This document shows, in pieces, positions 1-12,100 of a stretch of 64,000 nucleotides of DNA (positions within the stretch are counted from its first letter, which is position 1; the number at the start of each line of letters is the position of its first letter). The notes under the pieces are model-generated. The model was not told where the DNA came from, did no database searches, and saw nothing but the letters and a program-made list of their open reading frames with translations. Position numbers and translations under genes: made by a program. This DNA comes from Drosophila persimilis (lineage: Eukaryota; Arthropoda; Insecta; Diptera; Drosophilidae): contig NW_020825294.1 of assembly GCF_003286085.1 (NCBI RefSeq), positions 7,688,001 through 7,752,000 of the forward strand, written 5' to 3'.

Positions 1-528
1 GTCGGATGTCCTGCCCCAGCCGGAGGCCAGAGCCCACCATCCGGAGTAGGTGTTGTAGCGGTCGTTGTAGCTGGGCAGCTCCACCTTGTTGACCAGGTGC
101 CAGAAGTCCACGTGTGGGGTGTTGATCAGTGAGATGTCGTTGTTCAGGTTGTTGGTGTTGTAGTTAGAGTGCTGTCTGAAGCTGCCGCTGTGCACGGTGT
201 GGGTGTACTGGGCCTGCAGGCGCCACAGGGCGCCGTAGTAGATGGTCACGGAGTCGGCACCGTGGGTGCAGTGAGCGGCCGTAACCACCCAGGTGTTGCC
301 GATGATGGATCCACCGCACCACCAGCCGCTGCCGCTTTTGCTGAAGCCCAGGCCAACGACGTAGGGCACCTTTCCTTCGTAGGCAGGATAACCATTGGTA
401 ATACGACCTTCAATGGAGCCAGGGGACGAGCCGAGGACTGCGTCCTTCAGTGGCACAGGTTCGGCCTTCTGCGGCAAAGCAGAAGCGCAGGCAAAGGCCA
501 GGGCCAGGACAGCGAGGAACAGTTTCAT
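1..528 (-). CDS. Jonah-family secreted serine protease, 5' part (cut by window edge)
   Basis: This encodes the N-terminal 176 residues of a trypsin/chymotrypsin-fold (S1) digestive protease. It starts at the ATG at 528, giving a hydrophobic signal peptide (MKLFLAVLALALAFACASA). A propeptide ends at Arg44, and the mature chain begins ITNGYPAYEGK. The catalytic His88 lies in TAAHC and Asp133 in NNDISLI. The reading frame is open to base 1, so the catalytic Ser and the substrate pocket lie outside the window. The block LVNKVELPSYNDRYN is shared with the neighbouring protease at 1735-2532, so the two are tandem paralogues. Jonah proteases are secreted by the fly midgut and digest dietary protein. 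The fly 25B Jonah cluster is the likely orthologous locus, but I cannot assign the individual member. Confidence 0.93.
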   Translation of the reverse strand, partial: MKLFLAVLALAFACASALPQKAEPVPLKDAVLGSSPGSIEGRITNGYPAYEGKVPYVVGLGFSKSGSGWWCGGSIIGNTWVVTAAHCTHGADSVTIYYGALWRLQAQYTHTVHSGSFRQHSNYNTNNLNNDISLINTPHVDFWHLVNKVELPSYNDRYNTYSGWWALASGWGRTSD

Positions 529-572
529 GTTGGACAATTTAGCACAACTGAATAATGGCAGTCCCGACAATG

Positions 573-581
573 ATTTATATA
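573..581 (-). promoter_or_regulatory. TATA box of the left Jonah protease gene
   Basis: Read on the minus strand this is TATATAAAT. It lies about 45-55 bp upstream of the ATG at 528, and TCAGTT at 545-550 sits at the right distance to be the initiator. That implies a 5' UTR of only about 20 nt, typical of strongly expressed gut protease genes. Confidence 0.7.
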
Positions 582-1704
582 GGGGCATTCGGGGTATCGA
601 ATTTGAGATGGAAAATAAATACTTGAAAGTTCAATCCACTTACACCGGCAATCTTATCTTCTAGTTCCTGTGGCTCATGCCAGTCCACTCTACTCAAACC
701 CACTCTTTTCATTCATTAACAGATTGTGCGCTTCAATCACAGTCGTCGTGCAGACCTTTCGAGTTGATACCATGATAAGTCTTGATTGCCAGCCCATTCA
801 GGGCGTACTCCACAACAGATTCCTATAAGCCAACTCGAGGCGAAAGAAGATACGACCAAATGAAATGCGAATGAACTGATTTGCATAGTAATATTTCAGA
901 TAAAGCAGAAAAATTTCCCAAGTTATATAATTGAAAAAATTTCAATTAATCCTTGACCCTTAAAACGAAGCGGATGTAAATACTCGATGTACTTCTTGAC
1001 GTTGCCTGCGATTTTCTCTGTAATTGTGATTAAGATGAGATATGCTTACACGCAAATTTTCTCGGATTCTTTCTGCTCTACTATTTTGCAAGTTTGTTGC
1101 ATTATTTGTTTGACGGCGCAACTTGGTCCCTGCGTATTTCTGCCATTGTTCACTGGAATATACACACATATTGGCCAAATTTCTGTTCTTCCAGACAAAA
1201 ATCGTTATGCCAAAAATTCTAAAATCCAGATTAAAAAGTGGTGGGTGGTGGTAGGAAGACTAAAAATACTCTACCACCAATTCGCATACCTACTAAATAT
1301 ACAAAAAAAGTTTCTTAAAAATCGATGGAGCCTATTGGGAGGAGTTTAACCACAAATACCGTGACGCAAGATTTTTATACATATAGAATAACTTATGGCT
1401 GATATAAACCCAACTCAAGAGGAACATATGTATGTATAAAGAGGTGTAAAGGTGAATATTGTAATAATAACAATATAACAAAAACTTATCTGTACACAGT
1501 ATTTAAACCCAATAACATTTTCATTTAGTATACATGTCGGAAAATCTTCTATCCAAGATCGAACTGAGGGACCATTGAATAAACGATTTTAAAAGAAAAT
1601 TTTTGAACAGTTCAATATGTGAATTAAGTGTGGACGTCATATTTGTGTTGATAACTACCTCTTTAATATTAAAATTCAAACAAATGGTTTCTTTGTTAAT
1701 GCAT
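582..1704. other. Intergenic spacer between the two Jonah genes
   Basis: This is AT-rich sequence of about 1.1 kb. I see no open frame with fly codon usage. The 120-codon plus-strand frame near 987-1349 is low-complexity and has no recognisable domain. The spacer should contain the enhancer of the left gene, and the right end carries the 3' processing signal of the right gene. Confidence 0.6.
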
Positions 1705-1734
1705 TTATTTTATTGAAATTTTAAACCGGACTTA

Positions 1735-2532
1735 TTAGTACGAAACACCAGAGTTGTCCCGGATCCAATCCAATTGGTTGGTGACGCGAGTGAAGCCAGA
1801 TGGAAGGCCAGCGGTACAACCGTTGCCAGCGACCCAGGAGGTGACACCAACCAGTCTGCCGCCGTCGTGGAGGACCAGAGGGCCGCCAGAGTCGCCCGAG
1901 CAGGTGGACTTGCCGCCAGAGGTGGAGACGCAGAGAATGCCGTCGGGCTGGGAGCCATAGGTCTTGGAGCACTCAGAGTTGCTGATGATCTGCAGATCGA
2001 CACACTCCATCCAGTCGGGCTGAGAGCCGGCGGTGGTCAGACCCCAGCCGCAGGCCACGGCCCAGGATCCATCGTACATGTTGTAACGGTCGTTATAGCT
2101 TGGCAGCTCGACCTTGTTGACCATGTGCCAGAAGTCCACGTGTGGAGTGCGGATCAAAGCGATGTCGTTGCCGTTGTTGTTTGGCCAGTTGTGGTTCTGG
2201 ATGAAGTTACCGCTGCCAATGGTGTGGGTGAACTGGGCGTTGGTGCGCCAGGTTGCGCCGTAGTAGACGGTCACCTGGCTGGCTCCGTTGGTGCAGTGAG
2301 CAGCAGTCAGAACCCAGTCGTGGGCAATGATGGAACCGCCGCACCACCAGCCGCCGTTGCCGCTGAAGCCGAGCCCAACAGTGTAGGGGGCCTTGCCCTC
2401 GTAGGCAGGGTAGCCGTTGACAATACGGCCATTGATCTTGGTGTCCTTCGGCAGGTCCTTGGGGTGAACCTGCTGGATAGTCTCTGCGGAGACGGCGGCC
2501 AAAGCCAGAGCCAATACTACGAACACTTTCAT
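1735..2532 (-). CDS. Jonah-family secreted serine protease (chymotrypsin-like)
   Basis: This is a complete single-exon gene of 265 residues. I chose the ATG at 2532 because it starts a clean signal peptide (MKVFVVLALALAAVSA). An in-frame ATG at 2550 would add six residues before it and sits in the probable leader. The propeptide ends at Arg36 and the mature enzyme begins IVNGYPAYEGK. The catalytic triad is complete: His79 (TAAHC), Asp123 (GNDIALI) and Ser215 (CSGDSGGP). The residue at the base of the S1 pocket, six before the catalytic Ser, is Ser209, which predicts chymotrypsin-like rather than trypsin-like specificity. A minus-strand AATAAA at about 1709-1714 follows the stop codon. The gene is a tandem paralogue of the truncated gene at 1-528. 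By position next to Marcal1 it should belong to the 25B Jonah cluster. Confidence 0.96.
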   Translation of the reverse strand: MKVFVVLALALAAVSAETIQQVHPKDLPKDTKINGRIVNGYPAYEGKAPYTVGLGFSGNGGWWCGGSIIAHDWVLTAAHCTNGASQVTVYYGATWRTNAQFTHTIGSGNFIQNHNWPNNNGNDIALIRTPHVDFWHMVNKVELPSYNDRYNMYDGSWAVACGWGLTTAGSQPDWMECVDLQIISNSECSKTYGSQPDGILCVSTSGGKSTCSGDSGGPLVLHDGGRLVGVTSWVAGNGCTAGLPSGFTRVTNQLDWIRDNSGVSY

Positions 2533-2573
2533 GGTGACTGAGTAACTCATGACCAATTTCCAGCATACAGACG

Positions 2574-2581
2574 CTTTTATA
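2574..2581 (-). promoter_or_regulatory. TATA box of the right Jonah protease gene
   Basis: TATAAAAG on the minus strand, 42-49 bp upstream of the chosen ATG at 2532. The expected transcription start falls near 2545-2550, at or just inside the upstream in-frame ATG, which supports 2532 as the real initiator codon. Confidence 0.75.
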
Positions 2582-3290
2582 CAAACTCCTTATCAAAGTC
2601 CCTTCTTATGCTTGAGTGCACCCACTTGATGTTATCCTATACTAAAGAGTACATTGCTAGTTCTTAAATTAATAGATAACGTATTGGCGTATTTGACTCT
2701 TAAAGATCTAGATAAAGGCTTTTATTTCCAAAATTCTTCGTTTTGGGAAATCCTACATGCCGGTTTAAACTTGATAATAGAAATGGAAGTTGATAACTCT
2801 TCCTAATCAAAACGGTAAGAGCAAACTTAAAGAACTTTATTGATAATTCTCATTCATTGTGCTTAGGATCCGGTCACAAATCGTACTTACGTGTATCATT
2901 TATTCCAATAGATTGCATTTAAATTATTTTCGCTCATTCACATTCAAACAATTTCGTTTTGGCGCTTAAGTTTGGTGGGACTTTTTTGGGATTTCCTCTG
3001 AACGATTAACCCATTGTAAGCCAAGGGGGTATTTCAATTTTCCCTCGAAAATAATGCAAATTTAATAATGTTAGCGCAGTTCAGGTGAAATATTGTGTGG
3101 TTTTTTAAGTTCAGATGAAAGATGGCATGGAGCGACAAGAAGAACTTACAATCTTTAATATTCTCCGCCATTTACCTCAAGTTGAACTATTTAAATAGAG
3201 GGGGCTTAAGTGGGCTAAGTCCGGTTTTTGATGATACGAGACGCTACAAGTTTATTTTACTTAAGCTGTTTTTAGCTATTTTGGTTTAGT
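2582..3290. other. Intergenic region, Jonah promoter side to Marcal1 5' end
   Basis: About 0.7 kb of AT-rich sequence between divergent genes. It must hold the upstream control of the right Jonah gene and the Marcal1 promoter. I see no coding frame, RNA gene or clear core-promoter word. Confidence 0.55.
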
Positions 3291-5900
3291 ATGTCCACTT
3301 GTAGCATTGCTGAAATAGCAGAAAAGAAGCGCGCTGCCTTGGCCAAGCTGCAAGCCAAAAAGTCACAGCTCGTCAACTCTAAGGCGCCGCCGACAAAAAT
3401 CGCGCAGCAACAAGTACCAAATCCCTCCCAGCTGGCCTTAAAGTCTCCAGTTAACTTCTACAGATCGCCACCAGCGACGGAAAATAACAGCAGAGCAGCT
3501 TCCACGTCCAGCGCCGCGGCCGGCGACAACAGGAGCTCATCTTTTTTTAATGCCCTTAAAGCCATCAAGCAAACCTCTGCGCGGGAACAGGGCCGCGCAG
3601 ACGCCCATCCTTATCAGCGTCCTAAGGGGGACAGCAAACAACAGCAGCCAACGTTGTCCCTCGCTGAGGAGAAGGATAAGCCATTGGCGGCTGTTTTCGT
3701 TAACTGCATAACCTGTAGTGTTTATATGATAAGTGTGCGCCGTTTTGCCGCAAAAACTTCGGCCTATCACGAACAATTGATTGCAGTGTTCAAGAACATA
3801 CCTACCAGATCCTATGACAGTACCACCCGGCTCTGGAACTTTGATGTCAAGGATTATCAATTGTTCGAGACACATGTTGCGGACTTAAAGCCCCATGTGA
3901 CCATTAAAACCATACCTAAAAAGATCCTTGACCTCTGTCGGCAGCCACCTAAGACTCTGGAGCGTAGCGTGCTAGCATCCATCGAACCCAAGCTGGCGGA
4001 CAGATTGATGCCCTTTCAACAGGACGGAGTATGGTTAGTGTGTCAGATTGCGTGGAAACATACAAAGAAAAATTCTGATTTAATTTAATTTTAGCTTCGC
4101 GATTGCACAAAAAGGACGGATTATGATCTGTGATGAAATGGGTTTAGGCAAGACCTATCAAGCTTTGGCTGTAGCTGATTACTTCAAGGAGGATTGGCCC
4201 TTGCTAGTGTGTACCACGGCCTCAACGCGGGATAGTTGGGCTGTGCACATAACAGAGCTGCTTCCCAAAGTTCCACTCCACTACATCCAGGTGCTCAACA
4301 ATAATCAGCAGTATGTAGGCGATGCCCAAGTGTTAATCACCAGCTACAACATGATGGAACGCCACATTGACAAGTTGTATCAGCGTAAATACGGCTTCAT
4401 CATCTTTGACGAATCCCATACCCTTAAGAATAGCAAGGCTAAGTGTACGGCGGTGGCAAAGAGGCTCACGGATCAGGCGAAACGAGTTGTCCTGTTGTCG
4501 GGCACTCCAGCTCTCTCACGGCCTGTGGAGCTTTTCACACAGCTGCAGCTAATTGATAGCAAGTTCCTGAATTTTAAGGAGTTCTGTAAGTCCTATAGTC
4601 TGTTTTCTTTGACTATATCTCGTCTAAAATGCTACATTATTCTTCAGCTACGCGCTACTGTGATGGAAAGCAATCACAGTTCGGCTGGGATGCCAATGGA
4701 CAATCAAATTTAGAAGAACTCAAGGTTATACTCACACTAAAGTACATGATCCGACGCACGAAATCTGAGGTGCTACCACAGCTGGCTGAAAAGAATCGGT
4801 GCGTAAATCTTTTGCCTTTATTACGAACTATACAGTTGTTATTCCGTAAATGCGTTTACTTATCCTCAGTGAAACTGTTGTCCTAGACCCCTCTTTAATT
4901 TGGACCAACGACGAAACGAAGACCACTTTGGATGCCATGAACAAAGAGCTTCGAAACAGCAAAGGCAAGATCATGGAAGAGATTCTACTGCGTTTCTATG
5001 CGCGCACCGCGGAGGTCAAAGCCCGGGCTGTTTGGTAACTTCTTTTGGAATACAAGAGTGAAGGATTGATACAGCTTTTTTTTTTTTTAGTGCCTACCTC
5101 AAATCGCTTGTCAAGGAGCAAAAAAAATTTATTGTGTTTGCCCATCATCGCGTCATGATGGATGCCATTAGCGATTGCCTCAGCGCACTCAATGTGCACC
5201 ACATACGGATCGATGGGCAAACGCGCAGCGATCTCCGGGCGGACATGGTGTCCGCGTTCCAGAATAAAAGCAGCTGCCGGGTGGCTGTGCTCTCACTAAA
5301 GGCATGCAACGCGGGCATCACCCTGACCGCAGCCGAGCTTATAGTCTTTGCAGAGCTGGACTGGAACCCAAGTGTTGGTTATGATCGCAGGTTAAATAAC
5401 GAATCATTTCGGTATTTCTTTATGATTTTCAGACGCTTGCCCAGGCCGAAAGTCGTGCCCATCGTATTGGGCAGACAAAGACGGTGATTTGTCGTTACCT
5501 GTTGGCCAATGAAACGGCCGACGACACCATTTGGAAAATGCTAATAAACAAACAGAAGGTCCTAAGCAAAGTGGGAATCTTTGCGGAGAACCTGCAGCAG
5601 GGCACACATACATCGGCCCCCACCTCGGTGAATTTACAGCATATTTTACTTAATTCTAGAAAATATAATTTGTAACTTTTGTAGTCCAACAAAATTGAGC
5701 AGTACTTTTCGCCTGCCAAATCTACTGTGCCTATAAAGGGCACAATCAAACAGTTCCTATCGCCAGCTCCAACGAGAACTCCTAGCGAAACCAAAAACAA
5801 TCTCTTAGATAAACCAAAAGAAGACAATGAAGAGGCTGGTTTCGCAGATTTCTTTAAAGATGATGAAGATGATGAAGCGTTTATGAATTTAGATATTTAG
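3291..5900 (+). CDS. Marcal1: SMARCAL1-type annealing helicase
   Basis: This encodes a 747-residue SNF2-family ATPase that re-anneals RPA-coated single strands and remodels stalled replication forks. Seven exons join in frame: 3291-4033, 4095-4585, 4648-4798, 4870-5034, 5091-5373, 5433-5627, 5685-5900. The N-terminus (IAEKKRAALAKLQAKK) resembles the RPA32-binding helix of SMARCAL1. One HARP domain follows (FVNCITCSVYMISVRRFA to LFETHV). Helicase signatures visible are motif I (DEMGLGKTYQ), motif II with DESH for DEAH (FDESHTLKN), motif III (LLSGTPA) and, in the second lobe, SRAHRIGQT (motif VI). The short acidic tail contains KIEQYFSP, weakly like a PCNA-binding box. Human SMARCAL1 has two HARP domains; I see one. 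AATAAA lies at 5941-5946. The gene is closely followed by Cfap44. Confidence 0.93.
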
Positions 5901-6103
5901 TGAATAGAGTGCATTTATTTGTCAACTGTTGAATTATACGAATAAATTATAGTCTTGAATGAACGGATCTGCGCATGCTCCACGTCGCTCAATATTTTTC
6001 CAAGCGCCCCTGGCAACAATCAAACAAAAAACAAAAATGGTGAAGCAAACTTTTTAAAGTTGATCAAAAATAAAGAACTGTTCAGTTTATCAGCTAAAGA
6101 AAA

Positions 6104-9100
6104 ATGGATAGTTCACAAGGAAATGACGAAGACTTCGATCTTCTGGGCGAGGAGGAGGGACTTCTGGACGAACAGGATATATCTTTCCAGCAGGACATCA
6201 TCAGTTTGGAGTGAGAGAGAGACTTCCGCATAAAACTCATCTAATAATGATATCTATCTTCTTTTGCCAGGCACTCCTTCGGATACAACTGCAAGCGATT
6301 ATTTAACCTGGTGCTGGTCGACCCGGATACCCTAATATTTGCATCCGGAAATTATCTCCACACCTTCAGCATCTCACGCCAGGAGGTAACATTCCAGGAA
6401 ACCGTATCAGGGTGCGGCATTGGCTTCATAACAGTGAGTTTCTGGGCATCTCAACGTTGCATTCAAATATATATTGTGGTATATGTGGCTTGCAGAAAAA
6501 TGAACATCCCGACTACCAGAATCTCTACACAGTGGGCGAGAATGGACCCAAGCCCACGATATATATATACGAGCATCCCTCACAAAATGTGCGCGTCAAG
6601 CTCTTAAATGCGGCCAAGGCCTGCTTTACGGCGGGATCATACAATTCCACAGGCGATCTGTTCGCTTCCCAGGCGGGATATCCCGATTTTATCATCACCA
6701 TCTGGCGCTGGGAAAAGGCTGAAGTAATACTTCGGGCAAAATCCTTTCAGAGCGATATCCTGTTCGTGCACTTTTCCGTATACAATCCCATACTGCTCTG
6801 CTCCTCCGGTCTGAGCCACATCAAGTTCTGGAAGATGGCCAACACCTTCACGGGTCTCAAGCTGAAGGGCGATCTGGGCCGGTTCGGAAAGACGGACTTC
6901 AGTGACATATACGCCATGTACATGTTGCCAGACGAGAACGTGATCTCCGGCTGCGACTGGGGCAACATGCTGCTGTGGCAGGCAGGTCTGATCAAGTTCG
7001 AGGTGTGCCGCAAGGGTCGCAAGCCTTGCCACACCAGACCCATCACCCGAATAACGATGAAGAACGGCGAGGTGACCACAGTGGGTATGGATGGATATGT
7101 GCGTGTCTGGTACTGGGAAACAGTCGATTTGGCAGATCCCCCGGAAGACGATCTCTTTGTGGAAATCGATCCCATCTACGAGTTCAAGATCGCCGAAGTG
7201 GAGCTGCGCTGCATGCAGAAGATCAAGCCCTTCGACGAGATGGACTTCACTCACTACGCCCAGGATGGCAAGGGTGGCATATGGTTCTGCGACATAAACA
7301 CCTACGACGTGCCCCAGAAACCCCGCCAGCTGTACTCCTGCATTGGCGGTCGGGTTCTGGCCGCCCAAATGTCCCCCGTATCGCCTCATTTCCTCGCCCT
7401 CTCGGAGTGCGGCAAGATCTTCGTATACGACTACGAACAGCGGCGTCTGCTGCTGGAAAAGCAGTTCGCTTCCGGCGGCGTGGACTTTCTCTGGTTTGAC
7501 ACCCAGATCTCTGAGTATGGCACAGAGCTGGTGGCAGGATTCGAGGACGGCATTCTTCGCCAACTCTTTCTCGACCTGAGCAAACCCGGCCACCCAACCC
7601 TGAAACGGGTGCGCGCAATTAAGGCCCACACTTCGCGCATCACTCGGCTGACCATCAATCGGAGCAGCTCTCTTCTTCTGAGCGGGGCCGCCGACAAAAG
7701 CATCTTCATCTACCAGTTGGGCCGGGATGAGTGGAATTTGGTGAGCCTCAGGCCGCTGGGATTCGTGGAGCTCACGGCGGTTCCTAACTGCTTCTACTGG
7801 CACAATGTGGAGCCGAACGTAGTACTCATTGGCTGCAAGACGGGCGAGGTGTTCGAGTACGACATACGCATAGCGATCACCGAAGAAGAGACCTATCTGA
7901 GCTACAATATTTCGGAGCCGTCGCGAATGCGCAGCACCCGCTTCGTGTCTGTAAAGAGCCGCATACGCCGGGACATACGCCGGGAAAAGATTAAGAAACG
8001 CAAGGAACGCAAGCGGGAGAGAAAAATGTTGGAGATCGAGAAGTTGAAGAAGGCTAATCCGGGGCTGCAGATCGATATGGAATCGGCCTTGGCCGACTCC
8101 GAGCCGGACGAGGAGGAGGAGCCACTACACATACCCAGTGTTCCCAACCCCATCATATGGCTGCGCTACACGGTTCGCGACACCATCTGGGTGTCCATGG
8201 CGGGCTATGATGCGGGCTACATATACGAGCTCGAGTTCGGGGCCGCCGAACCCACCCATAGCACCATGATAGAGGATGCGGATGACCTGGAGATACATTC
8301 GTACTGCATTATGTGAGTTTATCATCGCAGGATCAAAGAGAACTCCTCTTAACTGTCCAATTTCGCCCACAGCGATGAGTACCTTATCTTTGGGCTGATC
8401 AACGGACGCCTGCGCATCAATCGCATGAATCCGGAAAATTTTACCGACCTAACCGAGTATCGCATTTATCCCATGCACGATGCTTTAAAGGGCATCATTC
8501 CCAGCATCCAGACAAGCTACAACGGGGAGCACATGCTGACCATTGGCCACGACGGCAATATATTTCTTTACAAGTGGAAAGGGGAAAATCGAATTGTCAA
8601 AAACGAACTGTTTGCGGATCTGCCTGCACTGCCCGCGGGAGTGGAGGTGCCCGAGGACATCATAGATCCGGAGACACCATCTCTGGAGCAAGAGAAAATC
8701 AATGCTGAGCTTAAGCGCCAACAGGAGGCGGCTCAGGCGCACGACAACGCTGTTCTGGCAAAGATTGGATCCTTGCAGAGCGAATACTTCGAAATCGTCA
8801 GACGCAACGAGGATGTCCCACTCGGGCTGCGGGCTAAGGACTCTGATTTACTCCTAGATAATCGCATTACGCAGCAGATACGCGAGGAGCTCCAGGCAGA
8901 GCTCGATGATGTGCGCGAGGATTTGGCCTACGACTTGGAGTTCGCTCAGGTGGGCCACTCCAAGTTGTACACTCACTTCTTAAAGGAGCTCGACCATGTC
9001 CCTTTCACAGTTTCCTCTTTGCGGTGAGTTCAGTGCTCTGGGATTGCGTGACCTCATGATTGTTCCCTTGACAGCTCCCGTGTTTCGGGCATTTCCACCT

Positions 9101-12100
9101 TTCGGCTGCAAGCCCTCGGCGAGGAGTTCGAGCAGATCAAGCGGGACATCGAAGAGCGTCTAAAACAGGAGCACGATCTGGGGTAAGTGTGTTCCAGCAC
9201 ATTCCAACGAGGACCTGCCACACTTGACATTCGGCTACACAAACATGAATCTCTTGCTATGTCCGACAAGCAGCCTACACAGACAGGATCGTATCGCAGA
9301 ACAGCCGGAAGTGTAAGCCAGCTATCCCCTATACCACCTGCACTTGTCAGTTCTTTCTTGTGTGTCCTTTATGATCACCGGAACCTCAGTTCCATATTTT
9401 TTTTTTCCTATAGCACGTAACCGATTCAAGCACCCTTTAGTTTAGTTTTATAAGACACACTTACACAGAATTTTCGTAGATCAAGTATATCCCTGTTGAA
9501 ATATATCCACTGATTGACATCAATTTTCCAATAGTCTTCAAGAACTGGTCGTGGCCGAAGAGAAGGAAGATTCAATTGGGGAACCACCGCCGGAAAGCTT
9601 CTTCTTTGGACGCGATCCTCGTAGCATAACGCCACGCTTTAGCAAGAAAATGATGCGCCTTCTGCTGCGCTATCGCAAGCGGCAGATATACGAAATCCGA
9701 CGCATCTTCGACTGGGACAAGCTGGAGCGGCAGAAGCCCGACCCAAACCGGAACCATCCCGATGACGATGCCCAGATCGAGGAGGCGATGCGCAATCTGG
9801 GCGATTACAAGCTAAAGATCGGGGCAGACTACGAGCCCAAGTCGACCGAGACGCTGACCTACAAGTACATAGAAGTCGTAGAGTGTCGAGAACGACACTT
9901 TGAGCTGGTGGACAGCTTCAACCAACAAGTGATGGCGATGAGAGACCGCAAGAAAGTGCTGATAGAGTCAATCCACAAGAAGAGGGAACGCCTCGATGCC
10001 ATTCATAAATATCTGCCGGCGAAGGATCGCCTTCACGTGGAACCTATCCATGAAGTGGATATGGACTCGGAGTATCCGGAGTTGAATCTAATCGAGCACT
10101 TCCAACCGGGCTGCGGGGTGAACATTGATGATATCCTGCACTTGGAGCGCACCGTGGAGGAAGTGATGGCCTCCCTGAAATCGGAGAAATTCTCCCTGAC
10201 CTGTAGCAGTCAGAGCCTGGCCGACAGAAATACGACAGATTTAAAAGAATCAATCATGTTCGCTTCGCTACAGATATCTAAGGTGGGGCAGACATTATCG
10301 AATACCGAGCTGAGCGAGGAGCTGCAGCAGTTACCCCCGCCCAGCGATGCCGCCTACTTTGAGAGGAACGAGGCGGGCGATTCCCCGATGATGCTGGAAT
10401 TGCGCCACCGTTGGCTGAGGGAAATGCTGCTCGAGCAAGCTTTTATCTGTGGGGAGATCAACGAGGAGGTCCGATTGTTCGACAAGGAACTCGAGAAGTT
10501 GCATGTCAAGCGCTTTCACGTGAAAATGGAGGCCGAATTCATGGCCTCCTTCTTGATCAGTCTCAACCAGGAGCTCTACATCCTGCGTGACAGCGAGGAG
10601 ATCGAGACACAGCTGCTTCAGAACGCCAAAATAGCCATGAATACCCGCAACGAGCTTCAGCAGGTGATCAACGACACCAACCGGCAGCTGGACGACCTGC
10701 GCAAGAGCATTGACAAGCTGGGCGAGCAGATCGCTGCGCTTCAGTTGACTTTTATGAGCACTGTCAAGGGCCACAAATTCTTCGATTTCCTGCGGCGCAT
10801 CTTCAAGAAGAAATGGCGCCCGCCCAAGCGGATAAGAGGCGACGACGAGTCATCCTCGTCTTCCTCCGAGTCGTCATCCTCCAGCGAGGACGAAGAGGCC
10901 GACACGAAGAGTCTTGACTCGCTGGACATGACCACCATTCGGCTGGATGAGACCACCTGTCCCAGTGGCCTGGAACGTCCTCTCTACGAACTGGCCTTCG
11001 CCATGCGGGCCGATCGCCACGAGCTTGAGCGCGAAGTCCTGGATCTGCAGCGTGATGTGGACATGAAACGCAAACAGATCTCCGAGATGCAGATCAATAT
11101 GAAGTACCACGAGGAAGTATACCAGCGCGAAAAGAATGCCCTCCTAGACTTCAGGGTAGGTTCTCTATACATGTTCCTGTGTAGCTACCGGTTACTATTT
11201 TTGTCTTCTCCAGCGACAACGGCAGCAAGAGATCAACAAGGTGAAGCTTAGTGCCATCCTGCGCATGGATCAGTTACAGCACTTTTACGAGGGCGACGAC
11301 TACCGCGACTTGTCCAAGGCCATACTCTTCGATGCTGACATGCTGATAGACCTACGCCGTCGTGCGGACAAGCTAAACGAGGAGACATTGGCCACGCGCC
11401 GCTGGCACCGCATCAACATTGTCCACCTTCGACGCATGAACACAGATATTAAGTTCATGAAGTATGAGATTACACGTCTCGAGGAGGAGATCAGGCAGGC
11501 CATGATGAAGAAGTTCGGCCTAATTGTCAATCTTGACGAATTGGAGGAGGAGGTACTGAGGCGCTACGTCTTCGAACTGGAGACCACGGCTGAGGATGAG
11601 CTAAGGGCTCTCGAACTTGAGCTCTTGGAAAGACAGGTGAGTTCTGACTTGACTCGATCTCACGTCCCTTGAATATCCATTTCCTTCGCAGCGAGAGCTC
11701 TGTCGGTGCGAGGAAGAGCTAATCCAGGAGACTCAGAACAACACTGAAAAGCTCAACATACTCACTGTTCTGCGCGAGGAGAAGAATATCCTTGGGATTA
11801 TTCTGGACACCCAGGAGCGCAACTACGCTAAATGGACAAAGCCTCAAGTGCTCAATCTCTCCTACGACATCGAGAAGCTGATGGGTATTGAGAAGTCGCT
11901 ACTTCAGCAAATTGAGGTATGCCGTGGTATTCCTCTACTCAAAGCATCCTATCCAGGCTCCCCTCCGCTTCGCCCAACAGTGCCTAGAACGGGAGATCTG
12001 TGCCCTGCGACTCAAGTCAAAGCCGCTGCAGATCAACAATGAGACGGATTCGTCTCAGGAGCCGCAGGTGACCAGCGAGCTCCTGCCGAACGACGATGCT

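Noticed and set aside
1774-2541. 255-codon plus-strand frame over the Jonah gene
   Set aside because: Mirror of the protease codons (Val/Gly/Ala-rich), with no family features. The minus strand encodes a complete protease.
6637-7803. 388-codon open frame on the minus strand
   Set aside because: It is antisense to the Cfap44 WD-repeat exon. The residue mix is that of a shadow of GC-biased codons, with no domain.
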